Origin: Haberlea rhodopensis
Taxonomy: Eukaryota > Streptophyta > Magnoliopsida > Lamiales > Gesneriaceae
DNA: 64,000 nt
Assembly: GCA_907163345.1 (NCBI GenBank)
Contig: CAJQUN010000340.1
Location: 1 to 64,000 of the forward strand
Direction: 5' to 3'
The position numbers and the translations under genes were made by a program. The notes under the pieces were generated by a model. The model searched no databases. It worked only from the letters and a program-made list of their open reading frames with translations, and was not told the origin of the DNA. The stretch's first letter is position 1, and each line of letters begins with the position of its first letter. This document shows positions 8,934-22,837 of this stretch, piece after piece.

Positions 8934-11900
8934 ATGGCAACTAACAACGTTACTAGCACTTTATCACTGCGATCGGTCCTTGAGAATGACAAATTAAATG
9001 GGACGAATTTCCTAGACTGGCATAGGAACTTGAGGATAGTCCTCAAACAAGAAAAGAAACAATATGTCCTAGAGGAACCCTTACTCGCTGAGGAACCTCC
9101 CCTAACAGCTACAAGAGCTGAAAAAGATGCTTACAAGAAGCATCAGAGTGACGCACTTGATGTTGGGTGCCTCATGCTTGCCACCATGAACTCTGAGCTT
9201 CAGAAGCAACATGAGGAAATGGAGGCGTTCGATATGATCGAACACTTAAAGCAGTTGTACCAACAGCAAGCTAGACAAGATAGGTATGACGTCTCCAAAG
9301 CGTTATTCCAGTGCAGGATGGTAGAGGGAAGCCTAGTTGGAACTCATGTGCTCAAGATGATTGGGTACATTGAGAATCTGGACAAGCTGGGTTTTCCATT
9401 GGACCAAGAGTTGGCCACCGATGTGATCTTGCAATCGTTGCCTGAGAGCTTCAGTCAATTTGTAGTAAATTACAATATGACTGACATGGAAAAGACTCTA
9501 CCACAGTTGCTTGGTATGTTGAGAACATATGAAGCAAATACTAAGAAGACTAAGGCCACAAATGTCCTTATTGTGAATAAGGGCAAAGGAAGGGCCAAAG
9601 CTAAAGGCAACAAGAAAGCAAAGAAGGTCTTTGCTAAATCTAAGCCAAAGTCTTCTGCACTAAAGCCAAAGGGAGGGATAGCAAAGGAAGGGAACTGTTT
9701 CCATTGCGGTGAGACCGGCCATTGGAAAAGAAACTGCAAAGTATATCTGGAGGATCTAAAGAAAGGAAGTGTGACTTCCGCTTCAGGTATTTTTGTTATA
9801 GAAGTCAATTTATCTACTTCTTCATCATGGGTATTAGATACTGGATGTGGATCTCACATTTGTGTAAATGTGCAGGATCTCAAAAGGAGTAGGACATTGG
9901 CGAAAGGTGAAGTTGATCTCCGAGTTGGAAATGGAGCAAGAGTTGCTGCATTAGCTATAGGAGATTATCATTTAGCTTTACCTTCTGGTTTATCATTGAT
10001 TTTGAAAGATTGTTATTTTGTGCCTTCTATTACTAAAAACATAATATCTATTTCTTGTTTGGACAAGTATGGTTTTTCATTTATAATAAAGGACAATTGT
10101 TGTTCTATTTATTTAAATGATATGTTTTATGCTAGTGCACAAATGGTGAATGGTCTTTATGTATTAAATCTTGATATGCCTATCTATAACATAAATACTA
10201 AAAGGATTAAAAATAATGATTGTAATCCGACTTATCTCTGGCACTGTCGCTTGGGCCACATGAACGAGAACCGCATATCTAAACTTCATAAGGATGGAGT
10301 ATTAGATTCATTTGATTTTGAATCATATGAAACTTGCGAATCTTGTTTAATGGGCAAGATGACTAAAGCCCCTTTCAAGGGACATGTTGAAAGGGCAAAT
10401 ATTTTATTGGGACTAATACATAGTGATGTATGTGGACCAATAAGTACACAAGCTAGAGGTGGTTTTCAATACTTCGTTACATTTACTGATGACCTCAGTA
10501 GATATGGGTATGTGTACCTAATGAAACATAAACATGAAACCTTTGAAAAGTTCAAAGATTTCAAGAATGAAGTACAAAACCAACTTGGCAAGAGTATCAA
10601 AATCCTTCGATCAGATCGAGGAGGAGAATACTTAAGCCAAGAGTTTCATGACTATCTAAAGGAGTGTGGGATAGTCCCACAACTCACTCCTCCGTATACT
10701 CCGCAATGGAATGGTGTATCAGAGAGGAGAAATCGAACCTTGTTAGACATGGTTAGATCAATGATGAGTCATGCAGATCTTCCGATATCGTTTTGGGGAC
10801 ACGCTCTAGAAACAACGATTTTCTTACTGAACCGTGTTCCATCTAAATCAGTGGAAAAGACACCATATGAGATATGGACTGGGAAGCGTCCTAGTATGTC
10901 TTTTATGAAGATTTGGGGTTGTGAGGCTTTCGTTAGACGTCACGCCACTAACAAACTTGGACCCAAATCTGATAAGTGTTTATTTGTGGGGTATCCTAAG
11001 GAAACGAAAGGATACTATTTCTATTATCCCACCGAGAACAAAGTAGTTGTTGCTCGGACTGGTGTATTTCTTGAAAGAGAATTTATTTCTAGAAAAACCA
11101 GTGGGAGAAAAATAGAACTTAGTGAAGTTCAACCACAAGAAAACACTGAATCTGAGATTGAGATGGAAACAGAGCAGGCACCACAAGCTGTTGTGGAAGA
11201 AGCACCTGCTCAAGAGACACAAGCCCAGCGTAGGTCTGTAAGAGAACACCGGGAGCCACAGAGATATGGATTTCTTGTGACTCAACAAGGTGACTTACTA
11301 CTTATTGATGAGGATGAGCCGTCATCTTATCAACAAGCTATAATGGGCAATGATTCTGAGAAATGGCAAGAGGCCATGAAATCTGAGATGGAATCCATGT
11401 ATGCAAACCAAGTATGGACTTTGGTTGATCCACCTGAAGGGGTACGACCCATAGGGTGCAAATGGATTTTCAAGAAAAAGACCGATATGGATGGTAACGT
11501 ACAAACCTATAAAGGTCGGCTGGTTGCAAAAGGATTCAAACAAATTCATGGTATTGACTATGATGAAACCTTTTCACCAGTGGCCATGGTTAAATCCATA
11601 AGGATCTTACTTGCAATAGCTGCATTTCATGATTATGAAATCTGGCAGATGGATGTCAAAACAGCTTTCCTTAATGGAAATCTGCTCGAGGATGTGTACA
11701 TGACACAGCCCGAGGGTTTTGTCGATCCAAAGGATGCTGGAAAGATATGCAAGCTACAACGATCCATTTATGGATTGAAGCAAGCTTCTCGGAGTTGGAA
11801 TCTTCGTTTTGATGATGCAATCAAAGAGTTTGGTTTTATCAAAAATGAAGATGAACCTTGTGTCTACAAGAAGGTCAGTGGGAGCGTAATCATTTTCCTA

Positions 11901-12895
11901 GTGTTGTATGTAGATGACATACTTCTTATTGGAAATGATATCCCTGCCTTGCAATCTGTAAAGATTTGGCTAGGGAACTGCTTTTCGATGAAAGACTTAG
12001 GAGAAGCCACCTATGTATTAGGAATCAAGATCTATAGAGATAGATCGAGAAGGCTTCTTGGTCTAAGTCAAAGTACATATATAGACAAGGTGCTTAAAAG
12101 GTTTAGCATGCAAGAATCCAAGAAAGGATTCGTGCCTATGACACATGGTTTTATCTCTCGAAGGAACAGTGTCCTTCAACACCAGATGAGAGACAACGCA
12201 TGAGTAAGATTCCATACGCGTCAGCTATTGGATCTATCATGTATGCCATGATATGTACTCGTCCCGATGTATCGTATGCTTTGAGCATGACGAGCAGATA
12301 TCAAGTTGATCCAGGTGAAGGTCACTGGATTGCTGTCAAGAATATCCTAAAGTACTTGAGAAGGACTAAGGATACATTCTTGATTTATGGAGGTGAGAAA
12401 GAGCTCAATGTAATGGGTTACACTGATGCAAGCTTCCAAACCGACAAAGATGATTTTCGATCGCAATCTGGATATGTGTATTGCCTAAATGGAGGTGCTG
12501 TGAGCTGGAAGAGTTCAAAGCAAGAAACAGTAGCCGATTCTACAACGGAAGCTGAGTATATTGCTGCCTCGGATGCAGCAAAGGAAGCTGTTTGGATGAG
12601 GAAGTTCATTTCTGAACTTGGAGTGGTGCCTAGCATTAAAGATCCGATAGAACTCTATTGTGACAACAATGGAGCGATCGCATTGGCTAAGGAACCAAGA
12701 TCTCACCAAAGATCCAAGCACATACTTAGGCGTTTCCATTTCATTCGAGAAATCGTTGAAAGGGGGGATGTTAAAATATGCAAAGTACCAACAGATGATA
12801 ATGTATCTGACCCATTGACGAAGCCGCTGTCACAGCAGAAGCATGATCGTCATACTAGATCTCTAGGCATTAGGTACATGTCTGAGTGGTCTTAG
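8934..12895 (+). pseudogene. Copia CA gag-pol polyprotein, one visible frameshift
   Basis: A Ty1/copia polyprotein in two overlapping frames, 8934-12203 (1089 codons) and 12200-12895. Order: Gag (residues about 1-250), CCHC zinc knuckle CFHCGETGHWKRNC (from residue 255), protease DTGCGSH (Asp about 302), integrase zinc site H..H..C..C (from about 437), integrase core with DDLSRYGY, SDRGGEY and the WNGVSERRNRT Glu region, reverse transcriptase with LYVDDILL (Tyr about 992), then RNase H with GYTDASFQTD and TEAEYIAAS. Integrase preceding polymerase defines copia. Near 12150 one base is missing relative to CB (ATGGTTTTATC against ATGGTATTTATC), shifting the frame before RNase H. The start is the ATG in ATCCATGGC, shared with CB and CC. 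Otherwise this is the best-preserved coding region in the window. Clade not assigned with confidence (Tork-like possible). Confidence 0.93.
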
Positions 12896-12898
12896 TGC

Positions 12899-12910
12899 AA
12901 GTGGGAGATT
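12899..12910 (+). other. Copia CA polypurine tract
   Basis: AGTGGGAGATTT immediately before the 3' LTR start TGTTGGGATATG. Purine-rich plus-strand primer site typical of copia elements. Confidence 0.8.
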
Positions 12911-13010
12911 TGTTGGGATATGCCCTAAGACAAGTCATTAGATGATTGTTTAAGACATACAATGTTTATGGTTTTATGAATGGCAATTCATTATTATATA
13001 TTATTCTTTT
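12911..13010 (+). repeat. Copia CA 3' LTR, first 100 bp
   Basis: Begins TGTTGGGATATGCCC and matches the starts of LTRs at 24872 and 32222. It is cut at 13010 by G2 and resumes after the duplicated CTTTT (13006-13010 and 22838-22842). Confidence 0.93.
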
Positions 13011-15760
13011 TGTGAGGGCCTGGTCCTAATCAGATGTTTAATTAACACACGATTGTTATATTAACGTAAACAGCGGAAGATTTAGTTAAAAACTTTATCA
13101 AAGTGACCCTCAAAATTTTTCGCATTTTGTTTCTATAACATTTCCGAATAGTGAAAATATTTATTTCCAGTTTTACATCTAACATGATATTCATCGCATA
13201 AGCATTACATATAATTTCTCAGTAAAGTAATACTTAAAAATACAGATACTCACGGCATACCCCGGTAATTTAAAACATAAGTAAAAAAAAAACTAAACAA
13301 CTACTGGGACTCAAAACATAAATCGTATACCTGAACTCGCTCTCAAGGAGCTCTGGTATTTATCGATGCTTCATCTCGAGCATCCACAGTACGTCCACCT
13401 GCAATACCTGTCATGTCCATCCAACAAAGACATGACAGCCCCCCGCGAAGGGGGTCAGAACCCCAGTACGAGAAACAGATAAAATCACAGTGTATGACAA
13501 ATAACATGCGATGTATGCCGTGCATGAATGCAAATGCACATGAAGGGTATCAAAATCTCGAATATCCCTGTCTCAAGGGTCCAAAGGAAATCATCAATCA
13601 CTCATCAGTGCTCGAGCAGGATGTGACACGCTCCGCGCTCCGATCTATCTCTCAGTCGAGCCATCGGCGGTCCATCATCCTCGTGTCTGGGCGACGTCGG
13701 CACGCTCGTCGCCCCGGCATCCCTCAGCTCACTCTCACTCCTGCCGAGCCAACGGCTGCCCATCATCCCCAGACACGCATCACTCATACCAAGAAAAGAT
13801 ATAGGTACCAAGAACGAATCAATAGGCTCAACATGACATGCTCAATGTCCATGCGTGTCAATGCATCATGCAATATCATAATCTCATGTGATGCACCTCA
13901 AATCTCATGTCATCATATATCATGCAGTCAATGTACCATGTAATTCACATACTGCAAATCAACTTATCACATAGTCACATAAGGAGCAAGTAATGACAAG
14001 TAAATCATACCCGGGAACATCACATGTCTTTGCCAGACATTGTGATAAAACCCGTTTTCTACGTACCTCAAACCGTTAGCTAATTACCAAGTGATCCTCG
14101 ACTCAATCTCAGGATTAATAAACCTGGCCATAACAGTTCCAAATACAACATAATGTCACATACTAGCCTTAAACATATCAAATAAAACTCAAACTTAGAC
14201 CCAAAACCAATTCTCTAAATTTCAGCCTGCGCAACCGTAGAGATTAGCTCATAACTTGTTCGATACTTAATAAAATCACATGGGTCCAATTTATTTTCAA
14301 AGCTAACGCAAAAATGAACATTTCATCAGTTCAACTCATCTTCAAATTCGTTCATTTAGCCTAGGTAAAATGGCCAAGAACAATCTGCTGGAAAAACAGG
14401 ACAATTTACCAAATTCCAGCCTGACCCATTTTTGTATAAAAATCATAATAAATTCATATGACGTCCAAATGAGTTGAAGCTAGTGGGAAAATCACGAAAA
14501 CCCAAAGTACTACAGTTCATATTTGAAGTCCAGAAGCTAGTTCGTTCATCTAGAGGCACATACAAAGCAAAGTATGCCAGATTTAAAAATACTCATATTC
14601 TGTTTTGACAGAGTGAGCGGTTCTAGGGAAACGTGCATATCTTACACACGAAAACTCCAAATCATGTAAGGCCAGTTTCTAATGCAAGATAACCCAACAT
14701 AAAACAAAACTTCTCTTATGAGCTTTAAGCTAAACAATTCATCTTCATGTACATTAACTGAAAAACGTACAGCCTAAAAAACTCGTATATCCCCTGTTTC
14801 CAGATTGTATAGTTGCTGGTAAAATTAGCATAATTCGTTCATATGAGCTCCAAATTGAGTGAGGTCAATTCCACATGCAAGCTAACCTCGAATAATACAA
14901 CACTTATTAGAGCCTAAAACTTCATATTCATAGCCATTTATTCCCAGAAATACGAAGAACAAAATGCATGAAACTCGGATGCAGTGGATTTCCATATTTG
15001 ACACATGTTGGTAAACTGACCATAACGTTTTCATATTAACTCCAAATTAGCTGGTTCTTGTGGCCAATTAAAGCTAATACAAAACACTACAACTTCTATC
15101 AGGTGAGTCATCTTCAAATTCGAAACTTAACTAGACCCAAAATTCGAAATACTAGACCAACAGTATACTGAAATCTGCAGAACATTCTGACGGCAAGTTT
15201 TCACTACATTTCTCATGTCCAAGTATCAAAATTCGACCCTTAATCTTACATGCAAGTAATTAAAACTCAAGGATGATGATATACCTTCATTTATCTTCAA
15301 TATTTGAAGCTAAATCACCAATCAAAATCGTCCGGCGCTTACGAATTACGACAAACCGATGACGAACCTCACAACCCTTCAGTTCTTGCCCTTTTTCATG
15401 CTCAAATTCGAAATATATATGCTTTTACCTCTAAATCTTGGTTTGGATGCATGATTTTGAAGATGTTACAGCAAGAACAAGGAAGGAAGCAAATGAAATG
15501 AGAATGATAGAAGCGAAGGCGATAGTTTCAAAGTTCCTTTTGCCGTGTCTGATTTGCTTCGTGTCTTGTCTTCTTGTTCTTGACTTGCCGTGTATCTTTG
15601 TTTCCTTTTTCCTTCTTTTTTTATTTATTTATTAAGTATATATTAACATATATTATATTGCTTTGTTAATTGAAATTGATATTTTCTTTGACATAACTAA
15701 TTAATCATCCGGGTTTGCTTAAACATCGTTAATCCGACTAATTAGCATCGGGGCCTTACA
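13011..15760 (-). repeat. G2 3' LTR
   Basis: Runs from TGTGAGGGCCTGG to GGGGCCTTACA, repeated at 20093-22837. It contains a C/G-rich inverted repeat at 13439-13455, a GAGGTACGTAG sequence in sense at 14058-14069, and long AT-rich stretches. Open frames in it are incidental and duplicated in the other LTR. Confidence 0.95.
13439..13455 (-). repeat. C/G-rich inverted repeat next to CTGTC (G2 3' LTR)
   Basis: On the minus strand ACCCCCTTCGCGGGGGGC can fold with a five-base loop and is followed by CTGTC. The second LTR has it at 20519-20535, and G3 LTRs have a related CCCCGTTGGGGGCTGTC at 48183-48195 and 54655-54667. Confidence 0.65.
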
Positions 15761-15774
15761 CTTCTTCCCCTCTT
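15761..15774 (-). other. G2 polypurine tract
   Basis: Minus-strand AAGAGGGGAAGAAG directly before the 3' LTR, preceded in sense by GCGATTTCGAGGACGAAATC, the same neighbourhood as in G1, G3 and G4. Confidence 0.85.
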
Positions 15775-18700
15775 AAAAAGATTTCGTCCTCGAAATCGCA
15801 AAACTGAATATAACTCAACAAATTAAATCATATGAGATGTCTCAATCTCATTCATAGATACATAAGAATCATCATGTATTAATAACAACTGATGTGATCG
15901 TGTCAACGATCTACCACTTAATCAAAGTTCTCTATGATTTCACAAAGTTCAAAATATCGAGGCAACATCAAACCTCACTTAACGAATCATATTGATCATC
16001 GCAAATGTAATATTTCCATATTTACCTGATTCTCAACTCGAAGTCTAACGATATATTTCTCTTTGGCGTAGCTAATCTGCTCACCTCAAGCCAAATTTTA
16101 ATCGTTTCCGCAGAAATTTTATCGTTCCTGGCATTTTTTTCTCAACAATCTTAAGTATGCCTAAATTTCTTATCAATTTTCTATAATCACATCAGCGATC
16201 GGTAATTATGGTTCTGCAAAACCTGAACCGATGCCATCCCAAAAATTTTCTGAAACTAAATTATAGGAAAATTCTACTGGTGAATAATGATTTCTGTCAA
16301 TTCCCACTAAATTCACCGCTATTAATCGAGACGTAACTTCCAAGGTCTGGATATTTTCTCAGTTGATCCATCTGTATGTGTATGCTAAGCAATACTCATT
16401 GCTAACTTAGTATCCATTACATTCTGAAAATTGTTTCGAATTCTGATATTATCCTCGGATCTCAATCAGATACATCTATTACAGAAACCACTGTAACTAA
16501 CCACATTATCCATATCTTAAACATGTCGTCCTCTCATAGACATATAGACTATCACATGAAATCAATATCTTGTATTGAATAGTCAATCAATTTCGATTCG
16601 ACTTATTTCACAATCTCTGTTTGTTCTAAACAATTTGAGCTATAAAACCCAAAACTAGAAATTTCCCAAATTCATTGTGGTACTTACAAATCCTGTACTA
16701 TCCCATTAGGTCTCGTATTTTTATCTTGACCTGCTGGCATGTCAAACAAATTGCCACAAAATTCAAAAATTTCTTTCTTTATACAATCTCATCATAAAAT
16801 AGGATCTCGAGAATGATACATCTCATCATTCCCAGAATAACACTATGTTCTCTATAGTGTGCTTTCTGTTGTAATACGTCTTTCAAATCAGTAAAATTCG
16901 ATGCTATATACTGATTTTTCATTCGCAACCACCACTAAATGGCATACTAAATTTACTTTGTTGATAAGACAGAACCAATTTCTTAATATCTGTATGGGTC
17001 TGTCCTTCGAGTCTTTCCGATCGTCGAAATCAGAGGTTATCAAACTGCAAAGCAAACATCGATGCTACCATTGCATCTTGCACTTTTAGGTTCAGTGCAT
17101 CTGCTACTAGTTTCATTTTCCTTGATTTATATTGACTATCAAAGTCAAATTCTTTAATAAATCCAGTCATCGCTTATATCTCAAGAATATGCAGTCATCT
17201 TTTCAGATATATTAGAACATATCTTCAAATCTTTGACATTCGTATTTGCACAACTACATATTTCCCTGAACCAGTTAAACCAAAACAATATTGGGGTTGT
17301 AGTCCATTTCAGCTTCAGTTATGAAAATTGCTTTCTCATTCATCTGACCAAACGAATATCAAATTTCTTCTTGGTCAATTGGTTCATAAGACAGGCTATC
17401 CTAGAATATCCTTCCGTAAAAGCCTGTAGTATCTGTCAAAATTCATCAAACTTTTCATCTTGAGTACAATGATTGGTCTTGGCCAAATTAGTACTATCTT
17501 TACTTTACTGGAATCAACAGGTATCTGGTGAGATGATATCACCTATCCCAAAACAACACTTAATTTAACCAAGATTTACATTTCAATAACTTGGTACACC
17601 CTTTGAGCTTCACGAAGCGTCTGAAAAATCAATCACATGTGTTCTGTGTGGTTCCTTCCGATCTCGTATACACTAGTATACCACTGATGAATATGATTAC
17701 ACTTCCGCCCAAAAGTTACGGAAAATTTTCTTCATCAAATTCATAACTCTACCGGTATAGTTGTCAGACCACACGACATTTCCAAAAATTCAAAATGTCT
17801 ATATCTGGTTTGACCAATTGCCTAGAGAACATTTTCTCTTCTGACTCAAACTGATGGTAACCAGAGTAAAAATCGTTCTTCTTATACATTAAAGTTCCTT
17901 ACAACTTGATCAGTTACTTTTCGATCTTAGGCAGTGGGTATTTATTTTTGACAATAGCCCGATTCAACTACCTTTAATCGATACACATCTTCATCATATC
18001 ATCTTTCTTCTTCACGGACAATATTGATGTTTCCTCAAGTGACATACTTAGACATATGTACCAGTATCGAGGATATTCAGCAACTATTCATATATCTGTC
18101 AACTCTGCTGATGACATTCCGTACAGTGCTTTCGATATCAAATCTATTCCTTGTCATCAACGAATAGTTAAAATCAATTTCCTTCTTTAGTGAAAATTCT
18201 TTCATTTCCTCAGGAAAATCTTGGTAGGTTTCTTACCTCTATAATATCAGTCAACCTCGACTCTTTTTTATAAGCATCAACTGCTTATTATCAACTATCC
18301 CTCGTTTTCCAAGTATTTCAACCATAATATTTTCATTGCTGATACTATCAGTATCTTAGCTTGCTATTCGTGGCGATATACATTTCATTTGTAGCCACAA
18401 TATAATCAAAAATTCATTATACTCTGAAATCAACTTGCAATATCTCAAAATTTATCAGAGTATCCATACCCTTGATACAATCAAAACCATATTTCGACAA
18501 CATCATTTAATTCAAATCCACAACACTATCAACAAACTGAAATCTGTAGTTCACTATTACAAGTGTGGATATTATAATTATCACTGCTAGTGTATTTTCC
18601 CAATCATCATTATCAATGCACATTTGATGCAATATATGAAACCAATGATTTTATCTCAAATCAAACTCGTGTCATGTGACCAATACACAACATGTATCTG

Positions 18701-20078
18701 TGATCACTAGCATCTCTATCATTGCCAAAATCGAAATGGTTATATATCCTGGAGACATCTCAATACCATTGTCAAGGTATACTCTCTGGTCTACAGGTAA
18801 TTTACTGCTGCTGAAACTGAGTGGTCGTGAAGAATAACCACCATGATATCTACCCCCTAGCTCAGGGTATTTGTTGTCATGGCTGCATATGTTCCTGAGC
18901 ACGTCATGGACATGCTCTGACTGGCCACAATCGATATTAGTTTCTATTATTCTTTCAAATGGATCAGTAGATATTTACATCCACAGTGACCTTAAAAAAA
19001 ATTTGGTATTCTACAATCTCATAGTACCTCTAGAACTACTAGAGCTGGATAAATTTGAGTGATACTTCTGAAACTTTTCCAGGATTACTTGGATTATCGC
19101 AATGATAGTCACTTCATTAATCTTTAATCCAGTTCTAATTACTTCGCACCACCTTGGTGTCTTATTCCTTAGTCAAAATTAATCTCTTCACTAGTGAATA
19201 GCTATTGAGATTAAGCAGATATTTCCATTTCTCAAGTCCACGAGAATCAATTATCATTTTCCATATCATCAACACAATTACTATAGATAGTCTCACCTAA
19301 AATAGTTCGTAGTGGAGTTTTTATTCATAGTTCGGACACGAAAACTGGAACTAAATCACGACAGTCCCCTAAACCAAGTCCTCATTAAAACCAATTCTCG
19401 TTGTTTCTCAAACAACTATACTTTATTCTTCAATTGAAATATTGCTAGTTTCAATATTCTCAAGTTCTAAATTATCATCTTAACGTACACAGGTTTTGAC
19501 GTAAACTCATACGTATAACCTTGGTCTTTCAGACTTAAATTTCCAATGTCAATCAACACAAAGCGTTTTAATAGTTCTATTGTCATCCCACTAATCACAA
19601 GGATTAAATCCCAAAGTGATAAATAAAATTCCCGATAATGGACGCATATCACTAAGTTATAATGCAATTAACAGCTTATAGTGTCTACAGGTTCGATAGA
19701 TAGCTCTTAAAGTCTGTACCGTTGCTACCTGTCCAAACACTAACTGTTCATCATAAATCAAAACATTATATACAATCCCAAGTCAGAGATGTTCTCATCA
19801 CTTAGTCTACAACATCATCTGATAAGCAACTGCCAGTGCTAACAGATAAAATTCTCAAATTCTCTAGATTATATGCAACTCAACATATTAGAATCTTCAG
19901 AGATATGACATCTCATTATTCCTGCTCACTAATCCAGTACATGCATAAAATCTCATTATCGAACATGTAAACATAGCAGGCAAGAGCATATAAATCAGAT
20001 AGTCAGACACATGCACAAACAATTCATTAGTGTCTATACTCAGTGTCCTAACTCTATTCCGAGCATATCCCAGATTAT
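15775..20078 (-). pseudogene. G2 internal region, severely decayed gypsy pol
   Basis: Stops are frequent in all frames on both strands. At 17930-18030 the minus strand aligns with G1 at about 4590-4700, the reverse-transcriptase fingers region (CID.R.LN followed by a VKNKYPLP-like run, broken). Near 16730 a Cys/His-rich segment resembles the integrase zinc site. From about 18100 to 20078, where gag should be, I recognise nothing with confidence, apart from a Cys-poor knuckle-like stretch near 18880. It cannot encode working proteins. Confidence 0.6.
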
Positions 20079-20090
20079 GCTCTGATACCA
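20079..20090 (-). other. G2 primer-binding site (tRNA-iMet)
   Basis: Minus-strand TGGTATCAGAGC, two bases inside the 5' LTR boundary (CACA|GT). Complementary to initiator tRNA-Met. Confidence 0.9.
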
Positions 20091-20092
20091 AC

Positions 20093-22837
20093 TGTGAGGG
20101 CCTGGTCCTAATCAGAGGTTTAATTAACACACGATTGTTATATTAACGTAAACAGCGGAAGATTTAGTTAAAAACTTTATCAAAGTGACCCTCAAAATTT
20201 TTCGCATTTTGTTTCTATAACATTTCCGAATAGTGAAAATTTATTTCCAGTTTTACATCTAACATGATATTCATCGCATAAGCATTACATATAATTTCTC
20301 AGTAAAGTAATACTTAAAAATACAGATACTCACGGCATACCCCGGTAATTTAAAACATAAGTAAAAAAAAAACTAAACAACTACTGGGACTCAAAACATA
20401 AATCGTATACCTGAGCTCGCTCTCAAGGAGCTCTGGTATTTATCGATGCTTCATCTCGAGCATCCACAGTACGTCCACCTGCAATACCTGTCATGTCCAT
20501 CCAACAAAGACATGACAGCCCCCCACGAAGGGGGTCAGAACCCCAGTACGAGAAATAGATAAAATCACAGTGTATGACAAATAACATGCGATGTATGCCG
20601 TGCATGAATGCAAATGCACATGAAGGGTATCAAAATCTCGAATATCCCTGTCTCAAGGGTCCAAAGGAAATCATCAATCACTCATCAGTGCTCGAGCAGG
20701 ATGTGACACGCTCCGCGCTCCGATCTATCTCTCAGTCGAGCCATCGGCGGTCCATCATCCTCGTGTCTGGGCGACGTCGGCACGCTCGTCGCTCCGGCAT
20801 CCCTCAGCTCACTCTCACTCCTACCGAGCCAACGGCTGCCCATCATCCCCAGACACGCATCACTCATACCAAGAAAAGATATAGGTACCAAGAACGAATC
20901 AATAGGCTCAACATGACATGCTCAATGTCCATGCGTGTCAATGCATCATGCAATATCATAATCTCATGTGATGCACCTCAAATCTCATGTCATCATATAT
21001 CATGCAGTCAATGTACCATGTAATTCACATACTGCAAATCAACTTATCACATAGTCACATAAGGAGCAAGTAATGACAAGTAAATCATACCCGGGAACAT
21101 CACATGTATTTGCCAGACATTGTGATAAAACCCGTTTTCTACGTACCTCAAACCGTTAGCTAATTACCAAGTGATCCTCGACTCAATCTCAGGATTAATA
21201 AACCTGGCCATAACAGTTCCAAATACAACATAATGTCACATACTAGCCTTAAACATATCAAATAAAACTCAAACTTAGACCCAAACCAATTCTCTAAATT
21301 TCAGCCTGCGCAACCGTAGAGATTAGCTCATAACTTGTTCGATACTTAATAAAATCACATGGGTCCAATTTATTTTCAAATCTAACGCAAAAATGAACAT
21401 TTCATCAGTTCAACTCATCTTCAAATTCGTTCATTTAGCCTAGGTAAAATGGCCAAGAACAATCTGCTGGAAAAACAGGACAATTTACCAAATTCCAGCC
21501 TGACCCATTTTTGTATAAAAATCATAATAAATTCATATGACGTCCAAATGAGTTGAAGCTAGTGGGAAAATCACGAAACCCAAAGTACTACAGTTCATAT
21601 TTGAAGTCCAGAAGCTAGTTCGTTCATCTAGAGGCACATGCAAAGCAAAGTATGCCAGATTTAAAAATACTCATATTCTGTTTTGACAGAGTGAGCGGTT
21701 CTAGGGAAACGTGCATATCTTACACACGAAAACTCCAAATCATGTAAGGCCAGTTTCTAATGCAAGATAACCCAACATAAAACAAAACTTCTCTTATGAG
21801 CTTTAAGCTAAACAATTCATCTTCATGTACATTAACTGAAAAACGTACAGCCTAAAAAACTCGTATATCCCCTGTTTCCAGATTGTATAGTTGCTGGTAA
21901 AATTAGCATCATTCGTTCATATGAGCTCCAAATTGAGTGAGGTCAATTCCACATGCAAGCTAACCTCGAATACTACAACACTTATTAGAGCCTAAAACTT
22001 CATATTCGTAGCCATTTATTCCCAGAAATACGAAGAACAAAATGCATGAAACTCGGATGCAGTGGATTTCCATATTTGACACATGTTGGTAAACTGACCA
22101 TAACGTTTTCATATTAACTCCAAATTAGCTGGTTCTTGTGGCCAATTAAAGCTAATACAAAACACTACAACTTCTATCAGGTGAGTCATCTTGAAATTCG
22201 AAACTTAACTAGACCCAAAATTCGAAATACTAGACCAACAGTATACTGAAATCTGCAGAACATTCTGACGGCAAGTTTTCACTACATTTCTCATGTCCAA
22301 GTATCAAAATTCGACCCTTAATCTTACATGCAAGTAATTAAAACTCAAGGATGATGATATACCTTCATTTATCTTCAATATTTGAAGCTAAATCACCAAT
22401 CAAAATCGTCCGGCGCTTACGAATTACGACAAACCAATGACGAACCTCACAACCCTTCAGTTCTTGCCCTTTTTCATGCTCAAATTCGAAATATATATGC
22501 TTTTACCTCTAAATCTTGGTTTGGATGCATGATTTTGAAGATGTTACAGCAAGAACAAGGAAGGAAGCAAATGAAATGAGAATGATAGAAGCGAAGGCGA
22601 TAGTTTCAAAGTTCCTTTTGCCGTGTCTGATTTGCTTCGTGTCTTGTCTTCTTGTTCTTGACTTGCCGTGTATCTTTGTTTCCTTTTTCCTTCTTTTTTT
22701 ATTTATTTATTAAGTATATATTAACATATATTATATTGCTTTGTTAATTGAAATTGATATTTTCTTTGACATAACTAATTAATCATCCGGGTTTGTTTAA
22801 ACATCGTTAATCCGACTAATTAGCATCGGGGCCTTAC
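20093..22837 (-). repeat. G2 5' LTR
   Basis: Second copy of 13011-15760. Visible differences are scattered substitutions (for example CTGAACTCG to CTGAGCTCG, CGCGAAG to CACGAAG) and a few single-base indels. Target duplication CTTTT follows at 22838-22842. Confidence 0.95.

Larger units (their letters stand above)
13011..22837 (-). mobile_element. G2: gypsy-type element with 2.75 kb LTRs, coding region ruined
   Basis: A 9.8 kb LTR retrotransposon in minus orientation inside the CA 3' LTR, with TG...CA termini and a 5-bp duplication CTTTT. The LTRs are nearly identical: aligning by eye I find roughly two dozen differences or fewer over 2.75 kb. The internal 4.3 kb has no frame longer than about 80 codons that resembles retrotransposon protein. 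Recognisable relics include a reverse-transcriptase fingers segment near 17930-18030 and the GAGGACGAAAT-type motif next to the polypurine tract. Young LTRs with dead genes point to movement with help from another element. Confidence 0.93.

Noticed and set aside
13413..13943. A 176-codon plus-strand frame, repeated near 20574
   Set aside because: Lies inside both G2 LTRs, reads against element sense and shows no protein-like composition or homology that I recognise.
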